Part shown: one piece after another, positions 6,876 to 11,773 of the stretch
Layout of the letters: the number at the start of each line of letters is the position of its first letter
Numbering within the stretch: the first letter of the stretch is position 1
DNA from: Bacillota bacterium
GTDB lineage: Bacteria; Bacillota; Clostridia; Clostridiales; Clostridiaceae
NCBI GenBank assembly: GCA_023417975.1
Contig: JAEZDX010000394.1
Span: forward strand, 1 to 11,773
Direction of reading: 5' to 3'
DNA: 11,773 bases
Translations under genes and position numbers: made by a program
Notes under the pieces: model-generated
What the model saw: the letters and a program-made list of their open reading frames with translations, nothing else
Database searches by the model: none
What the model was told of the DNA's origin: nothing

Positions 6876-6884
6876 ATTATAACA
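6876..6884 (-). promoter_or_regulatory. Extended -10 promoter of the toroid-protein operon
   Basis: TGTTATAAT on the minus strand (6884-6876) contains a perfect TATAAT with the TGn extension, which can replace a weak -35; no good -35 hexamer is visible 16-18 bases upstream. It lies 85 bases before the start codon at 6791. Confidence 0.5.
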
Positions 6885-6972
6885 CATTTTACTCAATTTA
6901 ACATAGACTAGGATTGGCTATAAAGCCTTCGTATATGTGGCTTATCAATGCCTTTAATGACTAAAAACAAAA

Positions 6973-7005
6973 AAGATACCACTTATTTAAATAGCATGGT
7001 ATCTT
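6973..7005 (-). terminator. Rho-independent terminator downstream of uppS
   Basis: On the minus strand AAGATACCA (7005-6997) pairs with TGGTATCTT (6981-6973) in a perfect 9-bp stem with a 15-base loop. It is followed directly by TTTTGTTTTTAG. It lies about 120 bases after the uppS stop and would end the metG-uppS transcript. Confidence 0.7.
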
Positions 7006-7125
7006 AATAAACACACAGATTATTAATTTTCTTATGTCAAGTCTATATTATAAATTAACCCCAGTAATTTTATACAGTGGTGACATATGAAAAGTTATAG
7101 GTGTATTAAAGAAATTTCTTAGCAG

Positions 7126-7836
7126 CTATCCTTTTATTTCTCCAAATCTACGTTCTCTCCCGGAAAATTCACTTACTGCTTTTTTCAATTCTTCTTCACT
7201 GAAGTCAGGCCATAATATATCGCAAAAGTAAAACTCCGTATATGCCATCTCCCATAATAAAAAATTAGATAATCTTTTATCACCGCCAGTTCTAATAAAC
7301 AAATCCGGCTCAGGAATATCTCTAGTATCCAGATAGGAAGAAAATTCATCTTCAGTAATGCTGCTAAAGTGTTCCTTGCATGAAAGAATTTTATTAACTG
7401 CTCTTACTATCTCATCTTTTCCACCATAATTCACAGCTAATTGCAAATTTAAACCACTGCACCCTTTTGTCGCTTCTTCAATTTCTTCAATCTTTCTAAG
7501 AATATCATAATCTAACCTATTCCTATTACCTATAATTCGAACACGTGTGTTATTTCGAATACATTTACTTTTTTTCTCAACTAAATACTTTCCAAACAGG
7601 TCCATAATTCCTTGAACTTCATCTTTCGGACGGTTCCAATTCTCCGTTGAAAAGGCGTATACTGTTAGGTACTTTATTCCCAATTTATAAAAACTTTCAC
7701 AAATCTCATCAACTCTCTTGCTGCCTTCTAGATGTCCCATTTTACGCGGCATCAATCTTCTTTTTGCCCATCTTCCATTACCATCCATCATAATAGCAAC
7801 ATGCCTTGGAATATTTTCATTTACTTTCTCTATCAT
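7126..7836 (-). CDS. uppS: Isoprenyl transferase (undecaprenyl diphosphate synthase)
   Basis: A 236-residue cis-prenyltransferase. In this family the enzyme adds isopentenyl diphosphate units to farnesyl diphosphate in the cytoplasm, giving the C55 lipid carrier for peptidoglycan and wall polymers. Visible landmarks: MMDGNGRWAK (16-25) with catalytic D18, the diphosphate-binding H35 and R41 region, FSTENWNRP (62-70), NYGGKDEI (136-143), IRTGGDKRLSNFLLW (181-195), YTEFYFCDILWPDF (199-212) with the Mg-binding glutamate E201, and the C-terminal RERRFGEI. The motif reads RTGGD where E. coli has RTGGE and many Gram-positives RTSGE, a conservative change. AGAGG 7 bases upstream supports the start. 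The gene lacks its usual neighbours (frr, cdsA, dxr) and follows metG by 111 bases, suggesting it may be a second, accessory copy. It could also make a different chain length. Confidence 0.93.
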   Translation of the reverse strand: MIEKVNENIPRHVAIMMDGNGRWAKRRLMPRKMGHLEGSKRVDEICESFYKLGIKYLTVYAFSTENWNRPKDEVQGIMDLFGKYLVEKKSKCIRNNTRVRIIGNRNRLDYDILRKIEEIEEATKGCSGLNLQLAVNYGGKDEIVRAVNKILSCKEHFSSITEDEFSSYLDTRDIPEPDLFIRTGGDKRLSNFLLWEMAYTEFYFCDILWPDFSEEELKKAVSEFSGRERRFGEIKG

Positions 7837-7902
7837 ATACTGTCCTCTTTTCCATTGGTATAAATAATCATTTTATAGTTATTTTAGCATACTATTTTCT
7901 GC

Positions 7903-7924
7903 CATTGTAATTTAGTCTACAATG
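7903..7924. repeat. Short inverted repeat between metG and uppS
   Basis: CATTGTA (7903-7909) and TACAATG (7918-7924) form a 7-bp stem with an 8-base loop in the 111-base metG-uppS gap. It is A/T-rich with no T-run, so it is unlikely to terminate. It might be an RNA processing site or chance. The rest of the gap shows no good promoter; the best -10-like hexamer is TAAAAT with a poor TTACAA -35. Confidence 0.35.
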
Positions 7925-7947
7925 AAAGTATATCATAAATTAATCAT

Positions 7948-9579
7948 TTAATTGTTGCAGCTCAACAAACTGTTTTTCTCTTCATCTATTATTTTCTTAT
8001 CTAGCCTTTCAAATAATATTGCAACTTCCCCAATTGAAGTTCCTCTCTTTGGTTCAATCTCTTCCCATTTATCCTCTTCAATAGACAGCCATACTTTTAT
8101 TTTTTGAGAAGATTCCGGCAAAAAAGGTGTCAGTAAGTTTGATAAATTTGCTATTGAATAAATGCAATTATATATTGTGTTACCGCAAGCATCCAAATTA
8201 TCTTTTACAGTAGTCCATGGTGCATTTTCATCAAAATATTTATTGGCACTTCTTATAAACTCAAAAACTTTCTCAAGTGCAGTTTTTATATTTCCCTGTT
8301 CGATAAGCTTTCCTATAACATTATATAAAATATCTATTTGTGTTTTTATATTTATATCTGCTTTTCCCTCAGGAATCTTATTATCAAAATATTTTTTAGC
8401 AAAAACTAAAGTTCTGTTAACAAAGTTACCGTACGCCCCTAATAACTCGCCATTATTACTATTTACAAATTCTCTCCAAGAAAAATCCGTATCTCTTTTT
8501 TCAGGAGAATTAATTAGGAAGAAGTATCTTAACGCATCAGAGTTATAACGTTCTATTATATCCGGTACCCATACTGCCCAGTTATTACTTGTGGATATTT
8601 TCTTACCCTCTAAGGTTAAGTATTCACTTGATATTATCCTATCAGGTAACTTACCGTATCCTATTCCTTTTATTAAGGAAGGTAAAATTATAGAATGAAA
8701 AGGTATGTTATCTTTACCATGAATATAATATGCAATAGCAGTTTCATTCCAAAACTCTTCATATGATTTATGATTTTCCAATGCCCATTTTTTACTCATT
8801 GTTAAATATCCTAATACTGCATCTATCCATACATATACCTTTTTATCTTTAAACTTTTCTATAGGTATATCAATTCCTAAGGATAAATCTCTTGAGATAG
8901 CTCTATCACATAGTCCTTCATTTAAATACCTTTCTGTATTATTTACTGCGTTAATTCTCCAATTTCCTTTTGTTTTCTCTAGGTTTTCTTTAATAATGCC
9001 TTGAAATTTTGATAAAGAAAAATATAACTGCTTTGTACTTTTCACTATAGGTGTATTATTGCACAACTTACACTTTCTATGGGAAAGTTCTAACGGCTCA
9101 AGTAAAGTCCCGCAAGCATCACATTGGTCTCCACGTGCTGTTGAATTACATTTTGGACACACTCCTTCAACATACCTGTCAGGTAGAAACTGCTTGCAAT
9201 GCTCACAGTATATTTGCTCTACTTCCTTTTCATAAATCAATCCTTTATTATATAGTAAAACTATAGCCTCTTGTACTTCTTTCTTATGAAATTCATCATC
9301 CGTCCTGCCATAATAATTATAAGAAAAATTTAACTTATTAAAACACTCTCTAAATTCTGCATCATATTTGTCTGCTATATCCTTTGGACATACTCCTTCT
9401 TTTTTTGCTCTAATTGCTATAGGTGTTCCATGGCAGTCACTCCCCGATACATACAGAACATTGTCTCCATTTGCCCTAAAATATCTTGCTATTACATCTC
9501 CCGGCAATAATGCCGCTAAATGGCCTATGTGTAGCGAACCGTTAGCATATGGCCATGCACCTCCGATAAAAATATACAT
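7948..9579 (-). CDS. metG: Methionyl-tRNA synthetase, short form without C-terminal tRNA-binding domain
   Basis: A 543-residue class I synthetase that charges tRNA-Met with methionine using ATP. The ATG has CCTCCTC (GAGGAGG on the coding strand, 9594-9588) 8 bases upstream. Motifs: GSLHIGHL with HIGH at 17-20, GSDCHGTPI (46-54), four CxxC zinc-knuckle pairs (C125/128, C141/144, C153/156, C170/173), VYVWIDAVLGY (248-258), HGKDNIPFH (287-295), and the KMSKS-loop variant KISTS (327-331) in EYLTLEGKKIS. An anticodon-binding helical domain follows (about 375-520, including NKYFDENAPWTTVK). The protein ends there; the Trbp111/EMAP-II-like domain of longer MetRS is absent. The four-knuckle form with a non-KMSKS loop resembles the second, inhibitor-tolerant MetRS known from some Gram-positives. 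Whether this genome has another MetRS cannot be seen here. A methionine T-box upstream confirms the amino acid specificity. Confidence 0.95.
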   Translation of the reverse strand: MYIFIGGAWPYANGSLHIGHLAALLPGDVIARYFRANGDNVLYVSGSDCHGTPIAIRAKKEGVCPKDIADKYDAEFRECFNKLNFSYNYYGRTDDEFHKKEVQEAIVLLYNKGLIYEKEVEQIYCEHCKQFLPDRYVEGVCPKCNSTARGDQCDACGTLLEPLELSHRKCKLCNNTPIVKSTKQLYFSLSKFQGIIKENLEKTKGNWRINAVNNTERYLNEGLCDRAISRDLSLGIDIPIEKFKDKKVYVWIDAVLGYLTMSKKWALENHKSYEEFWNETAIAYYIHGKDNIPFHSIILPSLIKGIGYGKLPDRIISSEYLTLEGKKISTSNNWAVWVPDIIERYNSDALRYFFLINSPEKRDTDFSWREFVNSNNGELLGAYGNFVNRTLVFAKKYFDNKIPEGKADINIKTQIDILYNVIGKLIEQGNIKTALEKVFEFIRSANKYFDENAPWTTVKDNLDACGNTIYNCIYSIANLSNLLTPFLPESSQKIKVWLSIEEDKWEEIEPKRGTSIGEVAILFERLDKKIIDEEKNSLLSCNN

Positions 9580-9603
9580 TCTCTATTCCTCCTCTTTAAA
9601 TTT

Positions 9604-9648
9604 AAAAAAGCTCTCATTCCTAAGAAAACAATCTTAGGAACGAGAGCT
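9604..9648 (-). terminator. Regulated terminator of the metG T-box
   Basis: A 17-bp stem, AGCTCTCGTTCCTAAGA (9648-9632) with TCTTAGGAATGAGAGCT (9625-9609), holds one G-U pair and a 6-base loop, and runs straight into TTTTTT (9609-9604). The left arm includes the CGTTCCTA needed for the antiterminator, so the two structures exclude each other. Confidence 0.93.
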
Positions 9649-9893
9649 AAGCTTCGTGTTACCATCCTATTTCATGCATATTTTGCAATATACATCTCAT
9701 CAAGTACGTCATATTCCTCATATGATTATACTCTATCACTATAACGGGTGAATCCGTTGCAGCCTTAACTTTATATAAAAATCTCGGTGCACCGCTCTGA
9801 GGCCATTTTCGCTTTAATATCCATTGCTTCCTCTCACCAAATGAAGCTCTCTGTAAAAGTATTCTTAAGGCTACTTTCCTCTTCTCTGCATTT
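9604..9893 (-). ncRNA. T-box riboswitch (tRNA-Met sensing) in the metG leader
   Basis: This leader RNA binds uncharged tRNA and switches between terminator and antiterminator. Reading leftward: the Stem I base has GAGG and an AGTA loop-E element; the distal arm is AGAGAGC (9852-9846) with GGTGAGAG; the specifier loop reads GAA-A-ATG-G, with the ATG specifier at 9806-9804, matching the CAU anticodon of tRNA-Met. GCCTCAGAGC closes Stem I. Stem III is AACGG/CCGTT (9758-9754/9747-9743). The T-box element AAATAGGATGGTAACACG (9672-9655) contains UGGU, which complements the ACCA end expected of tRNA-Met. TAGGA and CG of that element can pair with CGTTCCTA (9642-9635) to form the antiterminator, which competes with the terminator. 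The leader is about 290 bases to the terminator T-run, normal for the class. Uncharged tRNA-Met should raise metG expression, and probably that of uppS. Confidence 0.93.
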
Positions 9894-9899
9894 ATTGTT

Positions 9900-9927
9900 A
9901 TTATACTCCATTTGTATTTTTTGTCAA
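9900..9927 (-). promoter_or_regulatory. Promoter of the T-box-metG-(uppS) unit
   Basis: Perfect TTGACA (9927-9922) and perfect TATAAT (9905-9900) are separated by 16 bases on the minus strand. Transcription would begin near 9893, immediately upstream of the T-box Stem I. The promoter looks strong and constitutive, as expected when control is by attenuation. Confidence 0.85.
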
Positions 9928-10003
9928 TATGAACAAATTCATCTTTTAGCGAATATATATATAGTAAGAATTCGACAGAAAAATAAACTTAGGAGTGAAA
10001 AAA

Positions 10004-11038
10004 ATGTGTACTAATGTAACTATCCCACGTAAATCTAAAGATGATGCACTAATATCAGCACGAACCCTGGATTGGTTTACGGAAGATAATTTCAACTCTT
10101 CCATTGCAAATTTTGTGCCTCGTGGGCAGTTCTTTCCCGAATCGTCTTTACCTGGAGAAATGCACTGGATAAATAAGTATAGCTTTATTGGCATAGGAAT
10201 AACAACGAAGTTAATTCCAATAGCCTATTCCGATGGCTTGAATGAGACCGGACTTTCTGCCGCCTGTTTATCCTTATTCAGCAGTAAGTATCCAAAAAGA
10301 AAATACGGTAAGCCTATACTCTATAATCCAAATTTAGTTTCCTATATCTTAGGGAACTTTAAAAATATCCAGGAAGTTAAACAAGCTCTTTCTGAAATAA
10401 CAATAGTTAATATTAGTGAGCTTCTTCCGGAAGAAGACATTTCAAGTCTTCTGCATTATATTGTAAGTGATATATACGGAAATCATTTGATTATTGAATT
10501 TGTAGACGGAGAGATGAAGCTATATACAAGCAGGCTTGGAGTTTTGACCAACGATCCGACTTATGACTGGCAGCTCACAAATAATAATTTCTATAGCCAA
10601 TTAAGTCTAGAAAACACAACTACCCTTGTCTGCAACGAATTAATCAGTACTAACGGCCAGCTTGGTATCCCAGGTGATATATCACCTCAAGCCCGTTTTG
10701 TAAGAGCGGCTTTTCTGCGCCGTACTGCTTTCAATCCCCAAACCACTCAAGAAGCAATAGGTGTAGCAAAACAGATTATACAGACTTTGGCAGTTCCAAT
10801 AGGTACAGTTATTGTTTCAGCTCCACAGATACCTGCTGGTTCCTTCGATTGGACACAATGGAGTGTTATCAGAGATCATACTAACCTCAGTTACTACTTT
10901 TGCAGTGGCTTTAACAGTAAATTATATGGTATCCATCTTAAAAAATTGAATCTAAACTCTTCAGAGCAAAGTCATATTGACGTTATTCAACCAGATTGGT
11001 ACGAAGATGTCACAGGTAAATTGGAATGCAGGCCCTAA
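10004..11038 (+). CDS. Choloylglycine hydrolase family protein (bile salt hydrolase / penicillin V acylase-like)
   Basis: A 344-residue Ntn hydrolase of the CBAH family. The ATG at 10004 is chosen over an in-frame GTG at 9995 because it places cysteine second: the enzyme matures by removal of Met1 and uses Cys2 as nucleophile. TTAGGAG (9989-9995) is 8 bases upstream. All expected active-site residues are visible: C2, R20 and D23 (SARTLDW), N80 in DGLNETGL (77-84), N183 in VLTNDPTYDWQLTN (180-193) and R231 in GIPGDISPQARFVRAAF (221-237). There is no signal peptide, so it acts in the cytoplasm, as bile salt hydrolases usually do. The reaction would be cleavage of a linear amide: conjugated bile salts, penicillin V or N-acyl compounds. 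Family members with either activity share these residues, so the substrate is not decided. The gene is divergent from metG and convergent with the esterase gene, so it is probably monocistronic. Confidence 0.9.
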   Translation: MCTNVTIPRKSKDDALISARTLDWFTEDNFNSSIANFVPRGQFFPESSLPGEMHWINKYSFIGIGITTKLIPIAYSDGLNETGLSAACLSLFSSKYPKRKYGKPILYNPNLVSYILGNFKNIQEVKQALSEITIVNISELLPEEDISSLLHYIVSDIYGNHLIIEFVDGEMKLYTSRLGVLTNDPTYDWQLTNNNFYSQLSLENTTTLVCNELISTNGQLGIPGDISPQARFVRAAFLRRTAFNPQTTQEAIGVAKQIIQTLAVPIGTVIVSAPQIPAGSFDWTQWSVIRDHTNLSYYFCSGFNSKLYGIHLKKLNLNSSEQSHIDVIQPDWYEDVTGKLECRP

Positions 11039-11050
11039 GCCTGTATTCCA
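11022..11050. repeat. 12-bp hairpin spanning the stop codon of the CBAH-family gene
   Basis: TGGAATGCAGGC (11022-11033) pairs with GCCTGTATTCCA (11039-11050), including one G-U pair; the loop CCTAA contains the TAA stop. No T-run follows on the plus strand and only TTT follows on the minus strand. It lies between two convergent genes, so it may slow both transcripts or protect the mRNA 3' end, but it is not a canonical terminator. Confidence 0.55.
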
Positions 11051-11103
11051 CAACTCAAAAAGTATATTACAATATTCTATATAATGAGATACAAATTACT
11101 AGC

Positions 11104-11773
11104 TTAATACATCTGTTCTTTCCAGAAAGCTACTGCTTCATCCAACCAGCCTTCAGCCTCACTGCCTCGGCCAAGTCCTAATCCATGAGGACCGTGTTCC
11201 ACCCTTTTTAATGTGCTTGGAATCTTTAAATCAGTAAGGAGTCTATATATTTCGGCGCCGTTTGTTTCAAAGGGTACTGTAGCATCTTCTACAGTATGCC
11301 ATATAAATGTTGGCGGATAGTCAGTATTAAGATGATGAATTGGAGTATATTCTTCCTGCAATTCCTCTTTTTCTTCTTCTCCAAACATAATTTTTTTAAT
11401 TCCTTGATCTATACCATCAAAGGCTACTAGTGGATAACCTAGTCCAAGCATCTGAGGCTTCGGTAGTCCATAGGCCTTATATCCTTTATTATCTGTTCCC
11501 AATTCTGCAACAAGATGCCCTCCTGCAGAAAAACCGAAGGCACTATATTTCTTCTCAACCTGAAACTTATCTGCATTTTCCATAATAAAGCCGATAGCTC
11601 TATGCAGATCTTCCTGAGCCTTTTGAACCGCACCTTCCATTCCTGCACGGTATTTTAAGACGAATACACTTATATCCATGTCCTTCAAATGCTTTGCAAC
11701 AGGAAACGCTTCAGAAGGATTTGCAACATACAAATATGCCCCTCCTGAACATACTATGGCAAAAGGTCCTTTC
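11104..11773 (-). CDS. Alpha/beta-hydrolase esterase (5' end outside window)
   Basis: Residues are counted from the window edge; 222 codons are visible and the frame is open to 11773, so the start lies beyond the window. The opening PFAIVCSGGAY (3-13) is the oxyanion-loop strand of the acetyl-esterase/BD-FAE-type alpha/beta hydrolases, which usually begin 30-60 residues earlier. The nucleophile elbow is GFSAGG with S82; the probable acid is D163 (VEDATVP) and the histidine H196 (EHGPHGLGL). The family removes acyl groups from small esters, often acetylated sugars, and many members are cytosolic. The short loop between the domains (about residues 118-150, Glu-rich) resembles the lid of xylan-acetyl-esterase relatives. 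A TTG at 11733 is an in-frame internal codon, not the start, since the conserved first strand lies upstream of it. Substrate is not decidable. Confidence 0.88.
   Translation of the reverse strand, partial: KGPFAIVCSGGAYLYVANPSEAFPVAKHLKDMDISVFVLKYRAGMEGAVQKAQEDLHRAIGFIMENADKFQVEKKYSAFGFSAGGHLVAELGTDNKGYKAYGLPKPQMLGLGYPLVAFDGIDQGIKKIMFGEEEKEELQEEYTPIHHLNTDYPPTFIWHTVEDATVPFETNGAEIYRLLTDLKIPSTLKRVEHGPHGLGLGRGSEAEGWLDEAVAFWKEQMY

Noticed and set aside
7126..7836. RTGGD in UppS as a defective active site
   Set aside because: E. coli UppS has RTGGE at the same place, so aspartate is a conservative change, and all other catalytic residues are present.
8162..9637. Plus-strand open frames opposite metG
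   Set aside because: They are shadows of a strongly conserved synthetase gene.
9787..10014. Plus-strand open frame across the T-box leader
   Set aside because: It is the complement of structured leader RNA and the promoter, with no ribosome binding site or recognisable protein pattern.
1..11773. CRISPR arrays, insertion sequences, tRNA or rRNA genes, toxin-antitoxin pairs
   Set aside because: No regularly spaced direct repeats, transposase motifs, cloverleaf or rRNA segments were seen on either strand.

Overview
The window is low-GC DNA with strong AGGAGG-type ribosome binding sites, TTGACA/TATAAT promoters and a T-box riboswitch. It carries a CBO0543-family membrane protein, a COG4586/4587/3694-type ABC exporter and a choloylglycine-hydrolase-family enzyme. 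Together these suggest a Firmicute of class Clostridia (Lachnospiraceae- or Clostridium-like), possibly gut-associated. That taxonomic placement is inference.

Left part (1-4300). A GNAT acetyltransferase, cut by the window edge, points left. Divergent from it is a rightward cluster: a MarR-type repressor, a flavin-split-barrel (PPOX-family) protein, two ABC-2-type permeases and one ATPase. The marR promoter has a near-consensus -35 and a 10+3+10 perfect palindrome lying over the spacer and -10, the layout expected of an autorepressed drug- or stress-responsive operon. A strong hairpin at 4254-4293 closes the cluster.

Middle part (4300-7000). An AT-rich gap of about 400 bases has no convincing gene, only two tiny coupled reading frames that may be a decayed small membrane-protein locus. 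Leftward genes follow: a CBO0543-family membrane protein with its own promoter and an adjacent inverted repeat, a small membrane-anchored protein of unknown function, and a 310-aa protein with a QxxDGGFG motif typical of alpha/alpha-toroid (terpene-cyclase/prenyltransferase-like) folds. The last two form an operon read from an extended -10 promoter.

Right part (7000-9930). A leftward transcription unit starts at a TTGACA-N16-TATAAT promoter. It runs through a full T-box leader (AUG specifier, AGGATGGTAACACG T-box, antiterminator and terminator) into a short, four-CxxC methionyl-tRNA synthetase without a C-terminal tRNA-binding domain, then a stand-alone undecaprenyl-diphosphate synthase, and ends at a terminator at 6973-7005. 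uppS has no clear promoter of its own, so its expression may respond partly to methionyl-tRNA charging.

Far right (9990-11773). A choloylglycine-hydrolase-family (bile-salt hydrolase / penicillin V acylase-like) Ntn hydrolase with all catalytic residues runs rightward, divergent from the T-box unit. It converges on an alpha/beta-hydrolase esterase that is cut by the window end. A 12-bp hairpin spans the hydrolase stop codon.

I see no mobile element, CRISPR array, rRNA or tRNA gene. Nothing here is clearly a new defence or biosynthetic system. The best candidates for novelty are the T-box-metG-uppS unit and the MarR/PPOX/ABC-exporter operon.
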